From positions 17,897 through 81,896 of the forward strand of contig NZ_LJZS01000018.1 in NCBI RefSeq assembly GCF_001314875.1: a stretch of 64,000 nucleotides of DNA, read 5' to 3'. This DNA is from Halomonas sp. HL-48. Lineage in GTDB: Bacteria > Pseudomonadota > Gammaproteobacteria > Pseudomonadales > Halomonadaceae. Of the stretch, positions 56,890 through 64,000 are shown piece by piece. Position 1 is the first letter of the stretch. The number at the start of each line of letters is the position of its first letter. The notes under the pieces were generated by a model, which saw nothing but the letters and a program-made list of their open reading frames with translations, was not told the DNA's origin and searched no databases. A program made the position numbers and the translations under genes.

Positions 56890-57549
56890 TCACGGTGACA
56901 GCGGGCGAGACTCAGAAGACAGCTGAATGCCGCAGCCTTTTAGAATCACGTGCTCAAGAAACCGGCAGATGGCATCGACATCGTCGTTATCAAGCATCTC
57001 TTTACCTAGAATACCGGTGACCTGGGCGCTATATTCAGTGTAATGCTGAGTCGCCGACCAAATCAGAAAGATCAGCAGGCGCGGGTCAACCTCGTCCATC
57101 TTGCCCTGACGTGACCACTCTAGAATGATGGCCGCCCTGGAAGCGACCCATTCACGCAGTTCACCGGCCAGATAGTCGCTGAGAAAAGGCGCGCCGGCTA
57201 AAATTTCTGCGGCGAACAATTTTGAGCCTTCGGGATAGCGCTGCCCAAGCACCATTTTGGTGCGGATAAAGTCGCTGAGCACGCGGCCTGGATCGCTTTC
57301 CGGCGTGATGTCTTCAAGCACCGCGTTCCAGCGACTCATCATGCGATTTAGCAACCGAACATAAAGCGTCTGCTTGCTGCCCATGTAATACAAAATGTTG
57401 GCCTTAGGCAGACCAGCCTGATCGGCAATCGCCTGAAGGCTGGCTCCCCGATAGCCATACTGCGCAAACACCTTCTCCGCAGCACGCAATATGGTGTGTT
57501 CAATATGCGCTCGACCGGCATTTTCCTGGTTAGCTATTTCCGCCGTCAT
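56890..57549 (-). CDS. RutR-like TetR family transcriptional regulator
   Basis: Repressor of 219 residues. The helix-turn-helix is at about 22-65 (AAEKVFAQYGYRGASLQAIA followed by DQAGLPKANILYYMGSKQTLY). The C-terminal ligand domain, with ILEWSRQGKMDEVDPRLLIF and QHYTEYSAQV, resembles E. coli RutR (YcdC), which senses uracil/thymine and controls pyrimidine and purine catabolism. ATG 57549 has AAAGGA about nine bases upstream; a longer frame has no family similarity. It is divergent from xdhA, and the intervening DNA contains a RutR-type palindrome (57712-57727), so it most likely represses the xdh-guaD operon. The effector here, perhaps a purine, is not known. Confidence 0.85.
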   Translation of the reverse strand: MTAEIANQENAGRAHIEHTILRAAEKVFAQYGYRGASLQAIADQAGLPKANILYYMGSKQTLYVRLLNRMMSRWNAVLEDITPESDPGRVLSDFIRTKMVLGQRYPEGSKLFAAEILAGAPFLSDYLAGELREWVASRAAIILEWSRQGKMDEVDPRLLIFLIWSATQHYTEYSAQVTGILGKEMLDNDDVDAICRFLEHVILKGCGIQLSSESRPLSP

Positions 57550-57711
57550 TCGCTGGGTTCCTTTAATAGGTGCAGAAGGCGTGAACATCCAAGATGGCAA
57601 CGACGCGTATCCCGTGATCCAAAACCAGGCATTGGGCGCTCTCCTGCACCACCCGCATGCAGCTACCAAAGCCTTGCAAGACACGCTATTTTGTTTCAAG
57701 CTCAAGCTATA

Positions 57712-57727
57712 TTGACCGATCGGTCAA
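57712..57727. promoter_or_regulatory. RutR-type operator overlapping the xdh promoter
   Basis: TTGACCGATCGGTCAA is a perfect 16-bp palindrome. The E. coli RutR consensus is TTGACC-N4-GGTCAA-like (TTGACCANNTGGTCAA), so both half-sites match. It overlaps the end of a -10-like TATATT (57708-57713) and lies 22 bp before the chosen xdhA ATG, where a bound repressor would block transcription. Confidence 0.75.
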
Positions 57728-57749
57728 AACAATGACATCGGAGTTTGGC

Positions 57750-59204
57750 ATGGCGACAATTGAGTTTTTGCTCAATGGCACCCCCAAGCAGTGTGACGTG
57801 TCACCGGACACCAGCATTTTAACGCTATTACGCGATCATTTGGGGATGACCGGCACCAAAGAAGGCTGCGCCTCCGGCGACTGCGGCGCCTGCACGGTCG
57901 CTATCCGTGATTCGGCGGAGGCGATGTCCGGCTTTGAAAGCGTCAATGCCTGCATTACTCCGGCGCATCAGCTCAAGGGCCGGCATTTAGTCACCGTCGA
58001 AGGCCTTGCGCAAGGGGAGCAGCTGCACCCAGCGCAACAGGCCATGATTGAGTGCCACGCTAGTCAGTGCGGTTTCTGTACCCCGGGCATTGTTATGTCG
58101 CTGTTTACGCTGCATTCCACTCAGCAGCAGCAGCCCTTCTCTTTAACGCCTGAACGACTGGAAGCCGTATTGGGCGGGAATCTATGCCGTTGTACCGGCT
58201 ATCGACCAATTCGCGATGCTGCCCTACGCATGGCACAACAACCCTGGCAAGCGCCCGCGTGGTTTGACGCCGCACCACCGGTGTCTGCGGCAGACAAGAC
58301 AGTACCGTCAGGAGACAGTGCACCGCTGTTCGCCCAGCCGTCCACGCTTGCCGAGCTTACCAAGGCGCGGCGGCGGTATCCAGACGCCCGTCTGGTCGCC
58401 GGCGCGACAGACCTGTGGCTGGAAACCACCCAGCGACTTAAAGCCCTGGAGCAGCTGATCGATGTCTCCCGCGTCAACGAACTGTGCCAGATTGAAGAAG
58501 CGACCTTCCAACACCAGCCAGGCTGGTGGGTGGGCGCAGGCGTGACCTATCGCCAGCTCGAGCCACTGTTCGAGCAGCACTTTCCCACCTTTGCGCATTT
58601 GCTGCACCGATTGGGCTCCCAGCAGATACGCAATCGCGGCACCCTGGGCGGCAATATTGCCAACGCCTCGCCCATTGGCGACACACCGCCGGTCTTGATG
58701 GTGCTCAACGCCTGGGTCGAAGTGGCCAATGATGACGGCGTCCGGCTACTGCCCCTGAATACCTTTTTCATCGACTACAAGCAAACCGCCCTGGCGAGCG
58801 ATGAAGTCATCAGCAAGGTGTTTATTCCGGCGCTGGCAGCTAATACGTCACTGCGGGTTTGGAAACTTTCAAAACGCCGTGAAGACGATATATCCGCTGT
58901 GCTGGGGGCGTTCTGCTATCGAGTGGAAGACGGCATTATGCGCGACGTTCGCATTGCCTTTGGCGGCATGGCAGCAACGCCTAAACGAGCGCTTAACACG
59001 GAAGCTAGCCTGGAGGGCCAGCCACTATCCAAAAGCTGCTTCCAGGCGGCACAGCAAGCTCTGGACGAAGAATTTGAGCCAATGAGCGATGTGCGGGGTA
59101 GTCAGCATTACCGGCAGCAAGCGGCTCGCAATCTGCTCGAGCGCCTATACCTGACGCTCTCCGCGCCCAACCAGGAGGTGATGCTCCATGCGTACGCTCA
59201 CTAA
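57750..59204 (+). CDS. xdhA: Xanthine dehydrogenase small subunit (2Fe-2S and FAD domains)
   Basis: Iron-sulfur/flavin subunit of 484 residues. The plant-ferredoxin-type cluster ligands are in GCASGDCGACTV (~37-48); the second cluster in CHASQCGFCTPG and GGNLCRCTGYRPI (~107-155); the FAD domain (~190-365) has ARLVAGATDLWLE and NRGTLGGNIANASPIGDTPP. ATG 57750 is preferred because GGAG lies six bases upstream; ATG 57732 is an alternative. It overlaps xdhB by 17 bp. It accepts electrons from the molybdenum centre and passes them to NAD. Confidence 0.94.
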   Translation: MATIEFLLNGTPKQCDVSPDTSILTLLRDHLGMTGTKEGCASGDCGACTVAIRDSAEAMSGFESVNACITPAHQLKGRHLVTVEGLAQGEQLHPAQQAMIECHASQCGFCTPGIVMSLFTLHSTQQQQPFSLTPERLEAVLGGNLCRCTGYRPIRDAALRMAQQPWQAPAWFDAAPPVSAADKTVPSGDSAPLFAQPSTLAELTKARRRYPDARLVAGATDLWLETTQRLKALEQLIDVSRVNELCQIEEATFQHQPGWWVGAGVTYRQLEPLFEQHFPTFAHLLHRLGSQQIRNRGTLGGNIANASPIGDTPPVLMVLNAWVEVANDDGVRLLPLNTFFIDYKQTALASDEVISKVFIPALAANTSLRVWKLSKRREDDISAVLGAFCYRVEDGIMRDVRIAFGGMAATPKRALNTEASLEGQPLSKSCFQAAQQALDEEFEPMSDVRGSQHYRQQAARNLLERLYLTLSAPNQEVMLHAYAH

Positions 59205-61611
59205 ACTCGATGGCGACAGCCACCGCGCGCGTCGTGAATTAGCAGATCATATCCAAGGGTCTGGCCCTCTTGCCCGGCATACCGTCGATAGCCAAAGCCA
59301 GCGTCAGGCGGGAAGCGCAAGCTTTCACGAAAGCGCGCAAAAGCATGTCACTGGCAAAGCGGCTTACATTGATGATTTGAAAACCCCGGCCGACGCCCTT
59401 CACGTGGCGCTCGGATTATCCCCCGTTGCGCATGGCAGGTTAACGTCACTTGATCTTGATGCCGTCAGGCAAGCGCCTGGCGTTGTCGATGTGATTGCGT
59501 TTGGCGATGTGCCGGGCCACACGGATATTGGCCCGGTATTTCCAGGTGACCCGATTTTTGTCGACCGAGAAATCAGCTATGCAGGCCAGTGCCTGTTTGC
59601 CGTCGCCGCCACCTCGTTACAGGCTGCCCGGCGCGCCGTGAAGCTTGCCAAGCTGGACATCGATGAGCAGCCTGCAAGTCTTGATGCCGTTACAGCGGTC
59701 GAGCGTGAAGAGTTTGTTCGCCCGACTCACGTACAGGAACGCGGTGATTGGCAGTCGGCCCTGGAACAAGCGCCGCAGCTTATTGAGGGTGACCTCTTCG
59801 TTGGCGGACAGGAACACTTCTACCTTGAAGGTCAGGCGTGCATCGTTGTGCCGACCGAAGATGAGGGGGTCGTTGTCCATACCTCCAACCAGCATCCCAG
59901 CGAGACACAAAAACTCGTGGCGGAGGTACTGGGTATCCCCTTCCATGCGGTCACCGTTGAAGTCCGCCGCATGGGCGGTGGGTTTGGTGGCAAGGAGACC
60001 CAGGCGTCGCCATGGGCGTGTATGGCAGCGCTTATTGCCCGCCGGACGGGTCAGGCGACCCGGTTGCGCTTGCCGCGCAGCGAGGACATGCGGGCGACAG
60101 GGAAACGGCATCCTTTTCATAACCGCTACCGGCTCGCCGTCGATAATGAAGGCGTGATTCAGGGTGGAGATATTACCGTGATTGGCGACTGCGGCTATTC
60201 ACCCGACCTGTCCGACGCCATTGTCGACCGCGCCATGTTCCATGCGGACAACGCCTATTCATTAGGTAATGCGCGCGTAACGGGCCATCGGGCAAGGACC
60301 CATACTGCCTCCAACACCGCTTTTCGCGGCTTTGGCGGCCCCCAGGGCATGATGATCATCGAAGCCGCGATGGATGATATTGCCCGTCGCGTCGGTGAAG
60401 ACCCGCTCACGATACGTAAGCGGAATTTTTACCGCGAAGGACATGACGTCACGCATTACGGCCAGCAAGTCGATCAGATAAAACTGCTTCATACCCTGGT
60501 GGAAACACTCGAAAGCAGCAGCGAGTACTGGACGCGCCGCCGCGCCATCACGGCGTTCAATGAAGCCAGCCCGATTATCAAAAAGGGGCTCGCCCTGACG
60601 CCGGTCAAATTCGGCATTTCGTTTACCGCTCAGCATCTGAACCAGGCCGGCGCACTGCTTCACGTGTACACCGATGGCAGCATCATGATCAATCATGGCG
60701 GCACGGAAATGGGCCAGGGACTGCACACCAAGATCTGCCAGGTGGTCGCCCGTGAGCTAGGGCTGGATCTGGACAGCGTGCGCATCAGCGCAACGCGCAC
60801 CGATAAAGTGCCCAATACGTCCCCCACCGCCGCTTCAAGCGGTGCTGACCTGAACGGCATGGCAGCCCGCGATGCCGCCAGCAAGCTACGCGAGCGGCTA
60901 TTCGACTTTGCCGCCGTGCATTTTGAGGACGGGCTCGACCGCGAAGGCATGCGCCTTGAAGACGGCATGCTCATCGCGGGCCATGGTGAGAGCGAACGAC
61001 GCATTCCCTGGGGAGAGCTCGTCCAGACCGCCTACCTCAACCGCATTTCACTGTCCGAAAAAGGCTTCTATGCCACACCGCTGATTTATTACAACCGGGC
61101 CAGCGGCCAGGGGCGCCCTTTCTATTACTATGCCTTTGGCGCCGCCGTGAGCGAAGTGAGCGTGGATACGCTTAGCGGCGAGTACCAGGTGGATCGGGTG
61201 GATATCCTTCATGATGTCGGGGATTCGCTCAACCCGGCCATCGATATGGGGCAAGTGGAGGGCGGCTTTATACAGGGCATGGGCTGGCTGACCAGCGAAG
61301 AACTCAAGTGGAACGATAAAGGCATGCTGATCAGCGATGGACCAGCGACCTACAAGATTCCCACTTTCGGCGACCTTCCTCCGGTGTTTAACGTCAGCCT
61401 ATTGGAAGGTCATCCCAATTCCATGGCGAGCCTTTACCGCTCGAAGGCCGTTGGCGAACCGCCTTTCATGCTCGGCATCAGCGTATGGTCCGCACTGCGT
61501 GACGCGCTATCCAGCCTGACGGGTTACCAGTCATCACCGCACCTCGATACGCCGGCAACCCCCGAGCACGTCATGTTGGCCGCGAATGCGGTCAGGCAGA
61601 AAGCACTATGA
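59188..61611 (+). CDS. xdhB: Xanthine dehydrogenase large subunit (molybdopterin-binding)
   Basis: Molybdenum cofactor subunit of 807 residues that hydroxylates hypoxanthine to xanthine and xanthine to urate. Landmarks: KHVTGKAAYIDDL at the start of the a/b hammerhead domain, MGGGFGGKETQAS (~262), FRGFGGPQGM (~378), GGTEMGQGLHTKI (~505) and AVGEPPFMLG with the catalytic glutamate (~750). ATG 59188 has AGGAGG upstream and overlaps xdhA by 17 bp; the gene overlaps xdhC by four bases (ATGA). The arrangement is the usual bacterial xdhABC. Confidence 0.95.
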   Translation: MRTLTKLDGDSHRARRELADHIQGSGPLARHTVDSQSQRQAGSASFHESAQKHVTGKAAYIDDLKTPADALHVALGLSPVAHGRLTSLDLDAVRQAPGVVDVIAFGDVPGHTDIGPVFPGDPIFVDREISYAGQCLFAVAATSLQAARRAVKLAKLDIDEQPASLDAVTAVEREEFVRPTHVQERGDWQSALEQAPQLIEGDLFVGGQEHFYLEGQACIVVPTEDEGVVVHTSNQHPSETQKLVAEVLGIPFHAVTVEVRRMGGGFGGKETQASPWACMAALIARRTGQATRLRLPRSEDMRATGKRHPFHNRYRLAVDNEGVIQGGDITVIGDCGYSPDLSDAIVDRAMFHADNAYSLGNARVTGHRARTHTASNTAFRGFGGPQGMMIIEAAMDDIARRVGEDPLTIRKRNFYREGHDVTHYGQQVDQIKLLHTLVETLESSSEYWTRRRAITAFNEASPIIKKGLALTPVKFGISFTAQHLNQAGALLHVYTDGSIMINHGGTEMGQGLHTKICQVVARELGLDLDSVRISATRTDKVPNTSPTAASSGADLNGMAARDAASKLRERLFDFAAVHFEDGLDREGMRLEDGMLIAGHGESERRIPWGELVQTAYLNRISLSEKGFYATPLIYYNRASGQGRPFYYYAFGAAVSEVSVDTLSGEYQVDRVDILHDVGDSLNPAIDMGQVEGGFIQGMGWLTSEELKWNDKGMLISDGPATYKIPTFGDLPPVFNVSLLEGHPNSMASLYRSKAVGEPPFMLGISVWSALRDALSSLTGYQSSPHLDTPATPEHVMLAANAVRQKAL

Positions 61612-62480
61612 CGCCAGCCGCTCCCGATACGTGGCATGCCGCCCTGGATCGCCTACAACGCAGCGGCATGCCTCACGTACTGGCGACCCAGGTGACGAGC
61701 GCCGGCTCAACGCCGCGTGAACCCGGCGCGCGGATGGTCATTACCCGCGATAGCATTTTTGACACCCTGGGGGGCGGCACTTTCGAATGGCAAACCATCA
61801 GCGCCGCAAGGGACTATCTCCAGCAGCAGCGCTATGGCTTTCACCTGGAAGCTTTTTCGCTGGGTGGACGCAGCGGACAGTGCTGTGGTGGCTTCGTCAA
61901 CATTCTGCTGGAAGTTTTTGCCGGCGTGAACACCCACGTCGCCATCTTTGGTGCCGGCCATGTGGGGCGCGAAATCGTCAACCTTAGTGCCCCGCTGCCC
62001 TGGCAGCGGCTGTGGTTCGATAGCCGCCCCGACATCTTCAGCGATCAGGACCAGCAACAGCCACGGCTTAGCTGTCACAAACTTGACGACGCACGCGCCC
62101 AAGTCGCCGAATTGCCACCCCACACCCATGCGCTTGTGCTAACCCACAGCCATGACGAGGATTACGCGCTCATTGCCGCCCTCATCGAGCGCGATGATAT
62201 TGCCTCGACCGGGCTCATCGGCTCCGATAGCAAATGGGCGAGCTTTCAGGGGCGCCTTGATCGTGCAGGGTACGCCGCTGATAAGATCGAGCGTGTTCGC
62301 TGTCCTATCGGTCGCATCCATGGTGCGAAGCTGCATAACAAGACTCCTTACGCCATTGCGCTGACCGCCGCCACTGAGCTGCTTTGGCTTACGGACACGC
62401 CTCCTGCTCAGGAAACGCGCGGCCTTGCGCCTCAAGCGCTACAACGGCTAATTGACGAATCCCCTACGACCTCGAGTTGA
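61608..62480 (+). CDS. xdhC: Xanthine dehydrogenase accessory protein XdhC
   Basis: Molybdenum-cofactor insertion and sulfuration chaperone for XdhB, 290 residues. The N-terminal XdhC/CoxI motif (SAGSTPREPGARMVI, GGGTFEW) and the cysteine pair in GQCCGG are followed by a Rossmann-type segment FGAGHVGREI and the C-terminal TGLIGSDSKWASF. It overlaps the xdhB stop by four bases, implying coupled translation. It protects cofactor and delivers it to the apo-enzyme. Two bases separate its stop and the guaD start. Confidence 0.93.
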   Translation: MTPAAPDTWHAALDRLQRSGMPHVLATQVTSAGSTPREPGARMVITRDSIFDTLGGGTFEWQTISAARDYLQQQRYGFHLEAFSLGGRSGQCCGGFVNILLEVFAGVNTHVAIFGAGHVGREIVNLSAPLPWQRLWFDSRPDIFSDQDQQQPRLSCHKLDDARAQVAELPPHTHALVLTHSHDEDYALIAALIERDDIASTGLIGSDSKWASFQGRLDRAGYAADKIERVRCPIGRIHGAKLHNKTPYAIALTAATELLWLTDTPPAQETRGLAPQALQRLIDESPTTSS

Positions 62481-62481
62481 T

Positions 62482-63798
62482 ATGATATCCCCTACCGATA
62501 CGTTTATCCGTGCCGAACTGGTCAGCTTTGCGCGTGACCCCGGTGATGGCGATTCGCCTCCACCAGGGAGTCTGGCACATTACCCCGACGGCTTGCTCTG
62601 GTTAAAAGGGTCGAATATTCATGCAGTAGATCACTACGCTGACCTGTCACCATCGCTTCCCAATGGCGCCGATGTTGTCGATTACCGTGACAAGCTGATC
62701 ATGCCGGGGTTTATCGATACCCACGTGCACTATGTACAGCTGGACATCATGGCGTCATACGGACGTCAACTGCTTGACTGGCTTAACGACTACACCTTTC
62801 CCGAAGAGTGTCGCTTCGCCAATCATGCCCACGCTGAGGAGTTGTCCAATGCTTTTCTGGATGAAATGCTGCGGGCAGGCACCACCACCGCGCAGGTGTT
62901 CGGCTCAAGCCACCCCGGCTCCGTGGATGCCTTTTTCAGCGCCTGTCAAAAACGACAGTTGCGTATGCTCGCCGGCAAGGTGTTGATGGATCGCAATGCG
63001 CCCGAAGATTTGATGGACGGGATCTCAGGGATTGCCGACAGCGAACGGCTCATTGAAGACTGGCATGGCCGTGCCCGACTGGGCTACAGCGTCACACCGC
63101 GCTTTGCGCCAACATCCACCAAGGCACAAATGGACGCCGCCGGCGCTCTGCTCCGCAATGACCCAAGCCTTTGGTTACAAACCCACCTGGCAGAAAACAG
63201 CGGCGAGCTTGACTGGGTGGCTGAGCTTTTTCCCGGCAGCCAGGACTATTTGTCGGTGTATGAAGCAGCCGGTCTGGTGGGACCCCGCAGTACCTTCGCA
63301 CACGGCATTCACCTTGATAACGGCATGCGCAAACGCTTGGCGGAACGCGGCGCCAACATTGCCTTTTGCCCTAGCTCCAATCTATTTCTCGGCAGCGGAC
63401 TTTTTGATCGGGTAGCCGCCAAGGAGACCGGCATGGCGTTTACCTACGCCAGCGACATTGGCGCAGGCACCGACCTATCCGGGTTTGGCACGTTAAAAAG
63501 CGCCTATCAGGTTGGTCAGCTACGCGGGCAGCCGCTCACCGCCTGGCAAGGCTTTTATGGCTTGACCCACGGCAATGCGAAGGCGCTCTCCCTCGACAGC
63601 CATATTGGCCAGCTTGCGTCTTCCTATGAGGCAGACTTTGTGGTCATCGATCCACAGGCCACGTCGCTGCTTTCCAGACGCATCAAGCACTGCACCACCC
63701 TCGGCGAGCGGCTCTTTGCGTTAATGATGCTGGCGGATGACCGCGCCATTTATGAAACCTGGGCAGGCGGGCAGTGTCAGCACCGCAGGGACAGTTAA
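62482..63798 (+). CDS. guaD: Guanine deaminase
   Basis: Amidohydrolase of 438 residues (E. coli GuaD 439) that deaminates guanine to xanthine. Zinc ligands are visible: HVH (H81, H83) in MPGFIDTHVHYVQ, the HLAEN histidine, the HGIHL histidine and the aspartate of SDIGAGTDLS. PEECRFANHAHAEELS fits GuaD. ATG 62482 follows the xdhC stop by one base; an upstream TTG (62452) is less likely. Its product xanthine is the substrate of XdhAB, so the operon converts guanine and hypoxanthine to urate. A terminator follows at 63814. Confidence 0.94.
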   Translation: MISPTDTFIRAELVSFARDPGDGDSPPPGSLAHYPDGLLWLKGSNIHAVDHYADLSPSLPNGADVVDYRDKLIMPGFIDTHVHYVQLDIMASYGRQLLDWLNDYTFPEECRFANHAHAEELSNAFLDEMLRAGTTTAQVFGSSHPGSVDAFFSACQKRQLRMLAGKVLMDRNAPEDLMDGISGIADSERLIEDWHGRARLGYSVTPRFAPTSTKAQMDAAGALLRNDPSLWLQTHLAENSGELDWVAELFPGSQDYLSVYEAAGLVGPRSTFAHGIHLDNGMRKRLAERGANIAFCPSSNLFLGSGLFDRVAAKETGMAFTYASDIGAGTDLSGFGTLKSAYQVGQLRGQPLTAWQGFYGLTHGNAKALSLDSHIGQLASSYEADFVVIDPQATSLLSRRIKHCTTLGERLFALMMLADDRAIYETWAGGQCQHRRDS

Positions 63799-63813
63799 CC
63801 GTGATATTCGAAG

Positions 63814-63833
63814 CCGCCCAATGGGCGGTTTTT
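63814..63833 (+). terminator. Intrinsic terminator of the xdh-guaD operon
   Basis: CCGCCC and GGGCGG arms with a three-base loop are followed by TTTTTA on the plus strand, 16 bp after the guaD stop. Confidence 0.82.
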
Positions 63834-63860
63834 ACGCATATTTCTTTTTCTTTCGCGCAA

Positions 63861-63894
63861 TAAAAAACCCCGAACACACTGTGTTCGGGGTTTT
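63861..63894 (-). terminator. Intrinsic terminator of the rRNA operon
   Basis: A 14-bp stem AAAACCCCGAACAC / GTGTTCGGGGTTTT with a three-base loop stands just after the 5S rRNA 3' end, and on the minus strand is followed by TTTATTG. It ends the rRNA transcript; the symmetrical A/T ends could help stop guaD read-through. Confidence 0.9.
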
Positions 63895-63902
63895 GGTATA
63901 AG

Positions 63903-64000
63903 TGCCTGACGATGACCTACTCTCGCATGGGGAGACCCCACACTACCATCGGCGCGAAGCGGTTTCACTGCTGAGTTCGGCAAGGGATCAGGTGGTTCAC
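63903..64000 (-). rRNA. rrf: 5S ribosomal RNA, 3' part (5' end beyond window)
   Basis: The reverse complement reads GTAGTGTGGGGTCTCCCCAT then GCGAGAGTAGG, with CCGAACTCAG-type sequence upstream, the conserved 3' two-thirds of bacterial 5S rRNA. It ends in GTCAGGCA near 63903. About 98 of ~116 bases are present; the rest, and presumably 23S and 16S rRNA, lie to the right. Confidence 0.95.

Overview
The window looks like chromosomal DNA of a Halomonas-type (Halomonadaceae) gammaproteobacterium. The supporting signs are a moderately GC-rich sequence, Pseudomonas/Halomonas-like gene order (tig-clpP-clpX-lon-hupB-ppiD; thrS-infC-rpmI-rplT-pheS-pheT-ihfA; coxB-coxA-ctaG-coxC with SURF1 and ctaA), a complete osmoprotectant ABC transporter, and a caa3-type oxidase. 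This placement is inferred from gene content and remembered family features, not from a database search. Coding density is very high. The longest stretches without a gene are just under 300 bp (45933-46225, 33934-34195), and no phage, IS element, CRISPR array or tRNA gene was seen.

Layout. 1-5280: yejABEF-type oligopeptide ABC importer (+), first gene cut by the window edge. 5419-6938: rsuA and an omega-amidase-like nitrilase (-). 7011-11489: RarD (+), a chemotaxis receptor with a C-terminal sensor (-), and a SulP transporter (+). 11508-16877: branched-chain 2-oxoacid dehydrogenase E1alpha-E1beta-E2 followed 13 bp later by a Hanks-type protein kinase, apparently one operon (-). 17009-20871: osmF/yehYXW-type osmoprotectant transporter (-). 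20970-25502: glnS-cysS (-) divergent from ppiB-lpxH (+). 25565-33933: ppiD, hupB, lon, clpX, clpP and tig, the protein quality-control block (-). 34196-37531: a CBS-PAS-GGDEF-EAL protein (+), a small membrane protein and a flavodoxin (-). 37737-44847: ihfA, pheT, pheS, rplT, rpmI, infC and thrS (-), with an AUC start for infC and a tRNA-Thr-like hairpin in the thrS leader. 45054-46693: an OmpA-family lipoprotein and a DUF2489-type protein (-). 46831-54007: the caa3 cytochrome oxidase cluster with assembly factors (-), including a DUF2970-type gene of 57 codons and an oppositely oriented DUF2909-type gene. 54178-57549: a small lipoprotein (+), HrpB helicase and a RutR-like TetR regulator (-). 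57750-63798: xdhA-xdhB-xdhC-guaD purine catabolism operon (+), with a perfect palindrome matching a RutR-type operator at its promoter. 63903-64000: 3' part of a 5S rRNA (-), the tail of an rRNA operon lying to the right.

How the parts work together. Most of the window is housekeeping: translation, proteostasis and respiration. The accessory catabolic and transport modules are peptide uptake, branched-chain amino acid oxidation, osmoprotectant uptake and purine degradation. The most interesting signals are (1) the Ser/Thr kinase in the branched-chain dehydrogenase operon, whose E1alpha keeps the serines that are phosphorylated in the mitochondrial enzyme, (2) the thrS leader hairpin that reproduces a tRNA-Thr anticodon loop, and (3) the RutR-like control of purine catabolism.
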